A DNA stretch of 64,000 nucleotides from Pagrus major (taxonomy: Eukaryota > Chordata > Actinopteri > Spariformes > Sparidae), in contig NC_133215.1 of the NCBI RefSeq assembly GCF_040436345.1, positions 21,459,306 through 21,523,305 of the forward strand. Direction: 5' to 3'. Below the pieces are notes generated by a model. That model had not been told where the DNA came from and did no database searches. It saw only the letters and a program-made list of their open reading frames with translations. How positions within the stretch are numbered: position 1 is the first letter of the stretch; each line of letters opens with the position of its first letter. Shown here piece after piece: positions 1 through 11,280 of the stretch. The translations under genes were made by a program, and so were the position numbers.

Positions 1-666
1 GATGAGCTCACAAAGAAACAAGATTTTGCCAGGCTGGGGCAGTTAGGCTGATAATGAACGAGATGGCCTGTGTGTATTGATGGCAGGGCAAGGCCAGTGA
101 GTGACAATTTACTCTACTGTTGAGGTACATAGCTTAGCTCAGGTGCAACTGTTTAAACAGTGAAAGATGATGATTCAAAAGGTGCTATACAAAATGTGTT
201 TTGGTGGAGACAAGGCTTAAGACTCACTACAACATACAACTTTAATCAAGAGCTTGATGTAAATATGTTTGCCCCGTGAAACTATGTGGAAAGTGAGCAC
301 ACGCACAGTGACAGTAAGTGCAAAGAGGCATAACAGAGCAGCACATTTCAAAGAGAAGGAGAGGATCAAAAGGATCAGAATGTGGCAAGAGTGTGCGCAT
401 GCATATGCATCACTTTTACGCCACATGTTGTCTTTGGGATCTAAATAGAAGTCTTTCAAACTCAGCTTTAATGATTCAAAATCCAAGACCATCAGGAATA
501 TGATGCTACAAATGTTATTCAAACACATTTGGTGTTGTTTGTCAGAGCATTTCATGTTAGATTACTACTCAGTGAGTTGATCTTTAAAAAAACACGAAAC
601 CAGAAAAAAAAGACAGTCAGGCAGAATATTGTATGATCTGTCATTGTTTGGTTGAGTTAAGTTTGG

Positions 667-926
667 TTAAGGTGCACTACGTAGTTTCGGGAAGGAAATT
701 TAAGCAGGAGAAAAATCTTCACTGATTCATTTGCATGACTGAATAAACTGAATAATAATAGGGAAAACAAACAAGGACAAGACAATTTCATACTGTTTCA
801 CTGTGTTTATATTTGCAGGACCCTTCAAAACAATGTTTTGGGGACCTTATTCCCCTCATAACAGCTTGTTTATATGGAAATATATCAAATAACTATTTTC
901 CGAGTTTGTATTATTACCTCATTTAT
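667..926 (+). repeat. TTAA-flanked MITE-like element, 3'-truncated copy
   Basis: Starts with TTAAGGTGCACTACGTAG and shares long stretches with the complete copy at 24856-25223: ACTGAATAAACTGAATAA, CAATTTCA(T/C)ACTGTTT, GGGGACCTTAT and GAGTTTG(T/C)ATTATTACC. The similarity stops at an ATTT microsatellite around 926, so the right terminus is missing. Confidence 0.75.
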
Positions 927-2829
927 TTATTTATTTAATTTAGATAATTTGAATAAGAAGAGCTGGCATTTTCATCCAATTTATAAATCTGACTTTGAAA
1001 AAAAAAGAAAATCATATTTATCTGTAAAAATCATGAGAATTTTCGAACATGATTAATTTGAAAACCAATTATAAAAGCCAAAGTAGCAATAGTATATTGC
1101 ATGCAACACATACATAAAGTCTGTGTTTAATATTTTGCCAATAAAGCAAAACAAATGCATGTGTTTGAGTTGATCTGATTTGATATTTTAGTGACATTTT
1201 TTTTTTATTTTTTTTTTTAAAAAGGAATCCACATTCTTGTTAATTTCAGTTTGGTTAGTTTTCATTATTTACTTGATTTTTCAATCAGCACACATTTAGT
1301 AAGAAGTAAGCAGCTCTCTTTCAGAATAACAATCTGCCAATAACTCTGTAAAGTTTCGGCGGTGTTCATTATGAATGTACAAACAGAAGCGTGCTGGCAC
1401 CCTGCAGCAGCTCCACCAGATGGGTTTCTGTGTATTACGGTGGTGTGGCAGCTGGTTTGGTCCATGCAGATTGTTTCTGACACTGATGGAGCGGAGATGT
1501 TTTTACTGTACTGGCTCCAGAACCACATTTACTTCACTCGTCTGCTGTGGCACAGTGCCTACTGCTCGGTGCGAATTTTGTCCTCGTGCACACAAGCAAT
1601 CATGGGCTGATATTTCTACACACACACATTTACATACATCCACTGCTCTAACTGCAGCGTTGGAACAGTAGCCTTTCAAGGTTGATTCTTTTTTTCGAGG
1701 GGGAAACAAAAGTCGCAGCACTTCATGTCTTCCGTAACCGAATGTGACACTTGTGACTCAGGCAGGAAGGATACAGTTGGGGAAGTGGAGAAGGAGGAAA
1801 AGAGACCCCTGTGATCCAGAAACCCAAAACCCATATTGTAATTTAGTCATCGGTAGAAGGCAATTAGTGAGGGAAGGACTGGTCTTTGCCAGAGCAAGCA
1901 AACGGCTGACAGACGCTGAGAGCAAGCTATGCATTTTGTAATGAAAGCACATTTTTTGCTGAGCTAATAATGTGACAACAGACAATGGTTGTTATTTTTA
2001 GGAGAATAGCAAGTGCAAGTTAAAACTGAGAAAGAAAGGACAAAGACAGTTTTATCTCAGTGGAAAGAAAAGCAAACAGGAGGTTAGCAGCATTTTCTGA
2101 CTAGAAAGACTGCGACGCTCGGGAAATGAACTGAAGATTTACTGATGTCCCCTCTCACGCAGAAGATTAAAGGCAATGTCGGAACACCTCTCTATTTGTC
2201 ATATGTCTCATTTCAAATGAGGATTTATGCAGACAAGGCCAGGCCAAAAGTTCATACTTACTGGAGACGACTGCAGCAGCTAGATGTTGCAGAGCCACAA
2301 AACTAAGTCCTGGGTGACAAAAGAGTTACACCTTTCAGTCTAGCTGGTCGTTGTGGATACACTGTATGAAAGGATTCATCTCAAGTTGATATATCCAAAA
2401 ATGACACCTGCCTGACAAACAAAATTAAACGACAAATGTTTACAGATATTTTTAAAAATTTCCCCCCACTGTTTTAAAAAAAATTCCATCCACACAACTT
2501 TGGTTTTACAAAGTATCTCTGTACACACGAGAAACAAAAACAATCCCAAACTCTCAAACAAACATGCCGAACCAGTAGGTGGCTATAAATGCTACTCCAA
2601 TAATATGTCAAATACCAGAGAAGAACATTATGAAATGTACAGTATGCTTTATTCAAATAAAATGATCCAAAACACTAGAATGGCACTCGCATACCTCCAC
2701 AACGGCCAAACATTCCCTTTTAAATCAACATCTTTCAATCAGCTAGATCTGGATCTTTATTTGGATCCAAATCAAACTGTACTCACTCATAGATACCAGC
2801 CAACTAAATATGCCTCATTTTGTTCATCA

Positions 2830-3105
2830 AGAGCCATGCGTTATTCCCTGACAATTAACACTGCGAGCATTGAAAAATGCTCACAATGTTAAAGAAAGTG
2901 AGAAAAAAATTCCTGGATCTGTCCCTTTACCAAGATCCGCACCAAAAGTTAATGGGGTCTATTCTGGGCCGAGACCCATCCATCATCCGAATTTCGTGGA
3001 AATCCGTTAAGTAGTTTTTGTGAAATCCTGCTGACAAACCAACCAACCAACAAGCAAACGGACTTGAGTGAAAACCTAACCTCCTTAGGGAGGTAGTAAA
3101 ACATC
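2830..3105 (+). repeat. 3' fragment of an RTE/Expander-like LINE
   Basis: The segment contains CTGGATCTGTCCCTTTACC, CCAAGATCCGCACCAAAAG, AATTTCGTGGAAATCCGTT, a CCAACCAACC-rich run and a final ACCTCCTTAGGGAGGTAGTAA-like tail. From memory this is the characteristic 3' end of RTE-type non-LTR retrotransposons in fish. No reverse transcriptase is present, so it is a dead, 5'-truncated copy. Similarity may extend left to about 2620. Confidence 0.6.
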
Positions 3106-4984
3106 CATGACCCAAAAGTGTAGAAAACGCTAAGTTGTAAACTTGTATTAAAGTCCTAGTGGTGCTAACAGAGAACTCAAACTGGTGCTAAACAAACTGG
3201 TAGTCCATTGTTGTTGTTTCAGGTACATGCTCATTACAGAAGTGATGATGTCAATGCTTCCAAACACTCCATTTTAATTGTGAGGTGCAGAATCGCAGGC
3301 ATCGTGGACTGGAGGATTACAAAAAACTTAAAGATTATCAGTGTACTGAGGAAATAAGAGGCCACAACTACTTCCTGTGTCAGCACACAGGTTTCCATTC
3401 AAAACATGGGACTATTGTGAGCGGACTGGCTGATGAACACGCTGTGCTTTCCAGTGAATTGTGAGTGGTTGTGTAATCTATGTCAAAAATAATCTTACCC
3501 CCAATGCGTTATTGTTTTTGTAGATACTCTTTATATTTGCTCTGGCAGGAGGTTGATTCTCAGCTACAGGATGATTGCGCTGCTCAGTGGGCCTAGAAAA
3601 TTGACTATAATTATCAAATAGGCCACTTAAACTAAGTCTAATGAAAGTGACTTCAGAAAATAGTTTGACCTCTTAATGCAGGTTTTTTTGGTCTAAACAT
3701 CTTGCAGCTGATAAATCCCAACAGACGGCTGTTTCCATGACATTTGATATGGATCAGTGTGATCATGTTGTCAATATAGATCAACTTTTTGTGTTTCTGA
3801 AAACATTTGTTTCAATATCTATTTCCCCATCTGTGCAAATACCCCCCGCGTCAACACATTCACAACATGCCCATTGTACTGTAATCTGCACTGTTGTGTC
3901 TAAAATGTGAAATCCTCCACGTTGGCAAGAGAGGTGTCATTTCCGATGAGGTCACCGGCGCAGGCCGCGACCCAAACACTAGCCAATGTTATTCTTTTCC
4001 TTAAATCCCACTCTTCTGTTTCTTTTTTCTCTCTATCTCTGTTTGCCATCGCCTCATTCTTTATTTTTTCACTGACCTTGTTTATTATTGGGGCTCTGAG
4101 TTAATTTTCATTTCCCACCCACTGCTATGGAAACCACTCACAGAAACCCAATACTGTCTTTCTTTCTAAAAGAGGAAACTGTGCTGCTCGATGTGTCCTG
4201 GACAATAAAACGGTGGCTGTCACAGGACACAGGACAAGCTTTAAAGACTAACTATTGAAGTAATCATTACGTTCTTTAAGTATCTGTCTGACAAATCAGT
4301 TATTAACTCTTCTGATGGGAAGAGTAATGAAATGTCTAAGAATATCCTGACAAGGATCTTTGACTTAAAGTAATTCTTCATTTTGGTTACGGACTGAAAC
4401 CACTTGTTGATGTACAAAATGTCGGACCTGAACTAAAATAAGTTCACTAAAAAACACTGCAAAATGTTGCACAATAATTCAATTCAATTCAAACAATTAA
4501 ATATCTAATGTTTAACCAATTGCTAGAAATTTCTTTGTATATTATTGTACCTGCAAGTCAAAAAACTGCCAAAAATGGTGCAATCATTAAATCACTTACT
4601 AATGAAAAAAAAAGCTGTCTCTATTATTGATTTTGCGCCTTATTTCTTGCATATCTCAAGAGCGATACAAGCCTTTGGGAAAAGGTGAAGCATGACTTGT
4701 ATGTAAAAGTATGCTTTTGCATACCATTGAAATACCAAGCATCAACTCTGTCTCCTAGAAACTACATTAATTTCCTAATAATTTGCAATAGCAAATATGT
4801 TCCTATTATCTGCTATCTCTTCTCTTATGGTTATGTGAAGGCACCCGCAGCACTTGGGTGCGGGTTGGGGAAGGATTGTGTTCTTGGTTAAATAAGTGAC
4901 TTGAAGAACTTTATTAATTAACTGAAAGCACAATTTCCCCTAAACTAAACCTGAAAGTGCCTTTGATGCCTAAACCTAACTAAA

Positions 4985-5460
4985 AGCTTGTTTTCCTTGT
5001 AAAAAAAAAAAAAATAGTGTACTTTATTGCAATAAAAATATATTTTAGGTATAGAGAACTTTTTACAAGAATACTTTTACTTTTTTCTTAATTTAAAGTA
5101 TATTTACAATGTACTTGTAGTTCACTTGAATAAAAAACAGAAGTATACTGATCATACTATTACTACAATAATAATTTATAATGGTATATTGCTTGTATAT
5201 TTGCAAGACACTTACAACGAAAATTAAATGTACTTTTAACACAAATACTTAGACTTTAAGTTAACTAATCAAGCATGTGTATTAGTACACAGACAGCAAT
5301 ATACTTCCAATGTGCAAAGTATACTTGATTTTACTTCTTTACAATTTAATTACAACTAAAAATTAGTTTTTCCAAAAAAGCAAACTTTAAGTTAACTAAT
5401 CATTAACATACTTGAAGTTTACTCATGATTAGTCTGGCTAAAAGTACACTCAAGTATGCT
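4985..5460. repeat. AT-rich repeat with recurring AGTATACTT-type words
   Basis: The words AAGTATAC, AGTATACTT, ACTTGAAGTT and ACTTTAAGTTAACTAATCA recur many times; the last occurs twice (near 5252 and 5386). This density of semi-palindromic words suggests a decayed satellite or a non-autonomous transposon. The family is not identified. Confidence 0.5.
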
Positions 5461-5559
5461 ACGGTGACTGTCGTGTAGAGGTTGCATGCATGCATGATCT
5501 TCTTGTATCAGACTCTGTCATTGTCATCTGTATATTCTGTACAACCGGCATCCACCGCC

Positions 5560-5691
5560 CGTCTTCCAGAGGTTCTCTTTGAGGCTTTAAGGACAGAGGG
5601 TGTCACATATTGTATAGATTGTAAAGCCCCCTGAGGCTATGTGATTTGTGGTTTTGGGTTACATAAATAAAAGTGACCTGATTTGACTTGA
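5560..5691 (+). repeat. LINE/SINE 3'-tail-like fragment with TTGAC repeats
   Basis: Contains GATTGTAAAGCCCCCTGAGG, then TTTGGGTTACATAAATAAAA and a short GATTTGACTTGAC tail. I recall this combination as the common 3' end of L2-like retroposons in fish. No coding capacity remains. Confidence 0.5.
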
Positions 5692-6454
5692 CATTCACCT
5701 TGACCACCTCTAAATGACTGGTACACAGTGCATACATAAGTGAAGTGCTACTGTAGAAGAAAAAATCTTGTCGGGGAACATAATTCATGCAAAAATTATG
5801 TTTCTACAAAGTACGTCAGTGTATTTTCTAGGAGAAGGGGTTGTACGAATAAATGAGCACTTATATAAAAAAAGATGACTGCATTAAAATTCTACAAAGC
5901 CACAAATTACTGAGAGGAACATGAGCTGCATCAGCTACTGTTGACACTCCCACAGACCAGGGGAAAGATGAGGCAGAGGAGGAGAGAACGCTGGGAGCAC
6001 ACTATCCCCTCGCCGCTACCTCTGGCTGGGCTCCATCTCTTTATCCATCTACCTCTTTCTTCACCCCGCTTTTCCTGTCTTCCTCCGAGACCCTTGGAGT
6101 CAGGAGAATCATCTCCTGTCGGTTATCCCTCATGCTCCACCTCAACTTTTATCTCTAGCCAACGACCTGTCTTGGCCGTGCAGGAGAAAATAGGAGAAGA
6201 AAAAGGTAACCAAAACAAGGGAGGGCAGCTCCAAGGGGAGAATAAAAGAAGGTTAAAATGCATTCTCCAGGTTCTTTTTTTATCGTCAGATGGACATCTG
6301 GATATCTACAGAGACCTGGTGCATAATCATTTCAATATCTGCGAGTGTCTCTTGAGGTTAGAAAGCAGGAGATAGACGGAGAGAACGAGGCAGAGGCCAA
6401 GTGTTTCTCCCCGTGTCATACAGGTCCAGGTCTTAGCCTTAGAGAAAACACAGA

Positions 6455-6625
6455 GGGGCCCCCGTTTGGAAATTAATTTTCACCATGAACTATCATCTCA
6501 TAACACAAATATTACCATGAATGACTCAATTTCCTTATAATTTCCTCATTAACCCCCCCTGTAATTATTCCCATTTGTTTGCTTTGTCATTCTCCAGTGA
6601 TACGGGCCTTTTGTTATTAGAAGCA
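6455..6625. promoter_or_regulatory. Candidate conserved non-coding element in the ntn1 intron
   Basis: A low-repeat, AT-rich block with several homeodomain-type cores (GAAATTAATTTT, CCTCATTAAC, TGTAATTATT) and AT-hook-like runs, bordered by GC-richer DNA. Its texture resembles deeply conserved developmental enhancers, which are frequent in introns of axon-guidance genes. No alignment was possible, so this is inference. Confidence 0.25.
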
Positions 6626-6760
6626 AAGAGGGGGCTCACACGGGAACCTGATGACTGATTCTGCCTCCACAGCTGCTGGGGAGCCCCCCACACACACGCA
6701 CACACGCACACGCCACATTATGCCTACAGAGGCAGCCCTCATGCTGCAACACCAAGACCC

Positions 6761-6781
6761 AGCAGCAGCAGCAGCAGCAGT
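6761..6781. repeat. (CAG)7 trinucleotide repeat
   Basis: Seven AGC/CAG units in intronic sequence, not inside any supported reading frame. Confidence 0.9.
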
Positions 6782-6929
6782 GGAAGCTATTTAAATAGCA
6801 CTTACTGGTAGCACGCTGAGTCAAGAGCCTCTCTGTCTTTATCTCTCTCACCCTCCCTCACTCTCTCTGCCTCGTCAAACCACCCCATGGTCTCTCTTTC
6901 TCTTCCTTCTCTCTCCATAATGGGCCTTG

Positions 6930-7330
6930 CACAGAGGAGCTAAATCAGCTGCTTCTCTCTGCTCTCCGCTGGACACCGAGCCTAATTAATTGGCTGCATT
7001 GTCCCACAGGGAGCAGGGCCAGCTAGGGGAAGAGGTTAATGAGGGAGAAAAAGTGTTGGGCAAAGCAGCGGAGGGCATGGCTTTCATTCTATCAGATGCT
7101 CCGCATTTCTTCTTTATGAGTCTTTTTCCGAAAGACGGAGAAGGAAAACATTGTGTGCTCTCGTGTACGGCGACTGAGAGAGAAAGTATGGGCTCGCAGC
7201 CCCTCACCCCACTATGTGTCTTATCTGTGAGAGCTAATGAGTGATGGATTAACCTGGGATCACCCCTGGCAAATTGAGATGACCCCGCAAACTTATCCCA
7301 AGCACCCGGCCTGAAGTCTGCATTCCACTT
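6930..7330. promoter_or_regulatory. Candidate conserved non-coding elements in the ntn1 intron
   Basis: Two non-repetitive blocks stand out. About 6930-7010 carries GAGCCTAATTAATTGGCTGC and about 7205-7330 carries GAGTGATGGATTAACCTGGG. TAATTA and GATTA are homeodomain and Otx/Pitx-type cores. Function is not shown by the sequence; cross-species alignment would decide. Confidence 0.22.
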
Positions 7331-7714
7331 CACACAACCAAACAAATACACACATACACCGGCTTTTGGTGATTTATTTTCTCTCAGGAAAATCTCATCC
7401 TCCTTAAAAGCAGGGATCCCTAGAGATTAGGCTATGATGTCAATCATTAGGCAAAAAAAGTATAAAAATTAGCAATTTTTCAAATGATCCTGATGTCTTT
7501 GGATGACTCTGGAAACATCATCACGTTCTCAGTACTCACAGAATACAGCAGCCTGTTCACATGCTCTACCCTTGCCCTTCATGTTTGATGCTTTAGGTAC
7601 CCCTTCAAATTCATTTTTGGAAGCTCCCTTTTAGTGTAGTAAAGAGCAAGAAAAGTCAAAGTCGGGGTGGTCAGAATGGGTAATATACAATACTTTCCCG
7701 CAGTAGACTGGGTT

Positions 7715-8110
7715 CTCCTAAACCTAACCAAGTAGTTTTGTTGCCTAAACCTAACCAAGTAGTTTTGTTGCCTAAACGTGACCAAACCATGACTGTTTAA
7801 CAACGTCAGAAACTGTAAAAATGTCAGAAGATGTCATTATATGTGAAGTGTTTGGCAGCAAGCTTTATTGTGAAAGTCTAACTGGATGTTGCAAGTAGTT
7901 TTATTGCCTAAATTCACCGCAGTTAACATGCAAAAGTGTCAACATTGAAGGGTTTGAAGTTGTGTTCTTTAAGTAAGTTAACATAAAATGTATGTAATGT
8001 GAGTTTTTTTAACACAGAGTAGAATGTTTTCCGAAACCTAACCATGTCGTTTTGTTTATAACTTAACCAAGTAGTTTTGTTGCCTAAACCTCACCCAACC
8101 ATGACAGTTC
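7715..8110. repeat. Dispersed teleost repeat with a 27-base unit
   Basis: The unit CCTAACCAAGTAGTTTTGTT plus TGCCTAAA occurs twice in tandem at 7726-7780. It recurs in decayed form at about 7890 (AAGTAGTTTTATTGCCTAAA) and 8035-8095 (AACCAAGTAGTTTTGTTGCC). ACCAAACCATGAC/ACCCAACCATGACAG follows two of the copies, so longer duplicated modules are present. Confidence 0.7.
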
Positions 8111-8551
8111 GACAAAATTAACTTCACCGCAGAACCTTTCATGTACAGAACTGACAGTAGAGGGGTAAGTAGAGTGTCATAGTTTGAAGCTAATGGCCAC
8201 TGATCTTGCTGCATATCTGATGAGTTGAGAGTGAGAACGTGTTGATATAGAATCATTTTAGAGGTTCATTTTAAAGAAACCTTGGGGTACTTTGTTGCTA
8301 AACAAAGTGGTTCTTTATGTAACCTTTAAAACGTTCAATCAATCTCCCCTGACCTCACCTTTTATTGACGTTTCCCTAGGTTGGCCAATTTTTTTGAATA
8401 ATTCTGCAGAACTACAATGATATGAAGTTAATCTAACTACGTATTACTTTAATCACATTTAAAGAGAATAACCAATGATCTATAATATTCAAAACTACAA
8501 TAAGACAATACAGTATGCCAGATGCCACCACCAACCTACTGTAGACTGAAG

Positions 8552-8554
8552 GAA

Positions 8555-8594
<40 letters not shown>

Positions 8595-8621
8595 CAGAAA
8601 GAAAGAAAGAAAGAAAGAAAG
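8552..8621. repeat. (GAAA)n microsatellite
   Basis: About 17 GAAA units with one GACA interruption. The purine-only strand can form triplex DNA. Short open frames across it are artefacts of the repeat. Confidence 0.95.
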
Positions 8622-9076
8622 GGTTAGCTTTCCTGTTGGAAAGCTTAATTTCATGTTTTACCAAAGCCAAGACTGCAAAGAAACCGTGAAGTCTGATAGC
8701 CGTGAACAAGCTACAAGATTCTCTCCTTTAATTAGAAAATCACACACATGAATCCCAAAGAAAGCATTGCATTCAAAGCATCCTTTCCTCAAGTTTATTG
8801 TAAATCTGTCTACTTTGTACTGACCTCTGCTGACTGAGATCTCTTTGTGCAACCGTGTCAACCTGCTGCCTGCAAATTAATCTACCAGCCTGTTTTGGTC
8901 CAACAGGCTGCCATCCTTAAAAAACAAAAATGAAAAGCTGATGTATAACTCGCAACTGCCTACATTACTGTTGGTTATAGAGACAATCACAGGCCCACAC
9001 ACACACACAAACGCAACTGTGACTTGAAGGCATCCATGACGACCGGGTGCAACAAACCTCTGGTGACCCACACAGA

Positions 9077-9083
<7 letters not shown>

Positions 9084-9126
<43 letters not shown>
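9084..9126. repeat. (CA)n microsatellite
   Basis: About 21 CA units. A second short CA run lies at about 9197-9220. Confidence 0.95.
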
Positions 9127-9127
<1 letters not shown>

Positions 9128-10064
9128 CCTGTGCCATGACTTATATGGGAAAGACAAAGACATTGGTGATAAATCACCGTCGGCTATTCACCAACCCACA
9201 CACACACATACACACACACAAGAAATTCCTGGGAAGGTTTTTTTCTGGCAGCGTGTGAGCATGTTTGACGCAAAATGAAATTGTTTGACTCGGCTTGATT
9301 TGTCACAGGTGCTTTCTGCAACTCTGTGTGAGTTTGTGTTAGAGAGAAAGAGAAAGAGAAAGAAAATGTGCATGAGAGATGCCCAAAAAAGGAAAACGGA
9401 GAGATTAACTCATGCATATTCAGCTCACTAAAATTCATTATCATTAAAAAGACCCATTGCAACTTAATGTGCATCTACAGTCTAAACATTTACAACATAA
9501 TTAACCACCGCAGACACTTTATCCCTCAGAGGCAGGTTCCAGCTGGTTACAGTTCACTCAGATGACGACAGCAGTGTGCTACAGCAACAGCGGGGGGCGC
9601 TCTGATCTGCACAGCAGGCTGCTGTGTGGGGGTTTAACTTCGTCCAACCATTAATCATCGATAGCAGTGAGTGTTAAGGACCCCTGCTTCGGGCCCGATG
9701 CGCTCACGCTCGTGCTAGGTGGTCCTGTCGGCGAGCAGCGCGACTGTTGCCAGAGAGACGCTTTTGCCAGGACTTTCACCTTGAATCAAACGCTGAGCTG
9801 TAGCAAATACAAAAGCCTCCTTCTCTTTTATTTCTCCTTCTCACACACACATAAGACGCAAGGGTCTGTTTTTTATTGTTGTTGTTGATGCTGTTACAGC
9901 CCCTATCAGCTACAGGGAGAGTTTGGAGGAGTTGTAACAAGCTGTGCCAAGGCTTTCATTTTTAAGTGTGAACAGACTCGGATAATTTCAGCGTAATGTA
10001 ACAACACATGCTGCACCAGCTTCAGTGCTTGCTGTGATGTGTTTCTTCTACCTGAAAGTAGGAA

Positions 10065-10160
10065 GGGAGGAATGCATCATGCAGATATTTAACAGTTAAT
10101 TTCATTATTAATGCATCGGCTAATCACGGCAAGGCAAAGCTCAGGGCACAGAGCTTAAAA
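10065..10160. promoter_or_regulatory. Candidate conserved non-coding element in the ntn1 intron
   Basis: Non-repetitive block with AGTTAATTTCATTATTAATG and CGGCTAATCACGGC, i.e. clustered TTAAT/ATTA cores beside a TAATC core. A similar short block is at 11870-11960 (CCAATTAATTCATTAACAG). Suggestive texture only. Confidence 0.2.
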
Positions 10161-10640
10161 TCTCTCTTTCTCGCTTCCTTTCTTCGTCTCTCTGTCGCTG
10201 CCTCCAGTCCACCTTATATACAGTATTTGCTTTGGCTGCAAACACTCGCCCTCCTCTTGGTAACCGTGCAGTAACCCGCTGCCACACAGAGCTGCTGAGG
10301 TCATCATGCCTGATCCTCTACAGCACAGCTGGCCCCGGCCTGAGGATCAGGTCTCACATACTGACAAACACACACTCACTGCTTTTTAACTCTAAAAAGC
10401 TGCCAGTGTGCAAGTATTCATCATCTCGCACACATACACAGGCCCAGGCACTCTCACAGACACTCACGCACGGTGTTTTCCTTCCCTGTTTACTGGTCCC
10501 TTTATGACCTCCTGTTAACAAGTGAGAGCGCTCTGGTTTTTCTATCATGGCGGCAATTAATCAGGATCGTGCTACCAGTGTGTTTCAGACCTGATGATTG
10601 GAGGAGTGAGTGATGCTGGCTTGAGGCATAAACTGGCAAG

Positions 10641-11280
10641 TTTAAAGGCGAACTACACCGATTTTTTTCATCAAAGTCTGTTTACAGGTGTGTACAGGGG
10701 AGTACTACTTCATATAAGAAAAAAAAAGTTGTAAAAAGTACTTTCCGGATGCAGAGGAAGCTACTTAAAATCTGATTAACTGCCTCAAGTGATGTCATGT
10801 GAGTCAGCATCAGCTAGGGCCGTAGTCTACAAGTTTGAAAATGAATAAAATCTGCAGTTGTGGTGTCAGAAAGAAGTTAACCTACCAGATGTCTGTAGAC
10901 CGCTCTTCATCTCTGATGTAGGATAGCACCTCCAGGCTACATTAGCCGCTACTAGCATAACACACCCGAATCTCTGACTGAACTGTTGATTTTGGAAGGA
11001 GAATGCGTGGAATAAAAAAGACGCTGGTTTCTCTGGTTCAGCTGCATTGATTTTGATTATTTTTTTCCCACCGTGAGCCCAACAATGTAATAGGAGTGCA
11101 ATGCTAAATTGGCAGAGGGCTCCTTAAAAGAAATGAAACAGCTGCGGCGGTAGCCACTTTAGCAGTCTCTTGTAAAGCGTCAATCCTCACTCTATCTTCC
11201 AGTAGAGCCACTGGGTGCCCAGCTATTTATCCCCTGCGGTTCACAAAAGCATTTTGGAGCAAAAAGCTTCTTTTAGTGCT
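10641..11280 (+). repeat. MITE-like dispersed repeat (GGCGAACTACACCGA family)
   Basis: Begins TTTAAAGGCGAACTACACCG. Its interior (CTGCCTCAAGTGATGTCATG, GTGAGTCAGCATCAGCTAGG, GTCTACAAGTTTGAAAA) matches, in reverse complement, the element at about 27020-27375. The right end is not clearly defined. Confidence 0.6.

Noticed and set aside
6986..7351. 121-residue minus-strand frame and its plus-strand counterpart at 6990-7244
   Set aside because: Low similarity to anything known and located in probable regulatory DNA; no splice sites bound the frame.
8433..9474. Several short frames of Phe/Ser/Leu or Cys/Val runs (also near 22979, 28155 and 58704)
   Set aside because: Translations of GAAA and CA/TG microsatellites.
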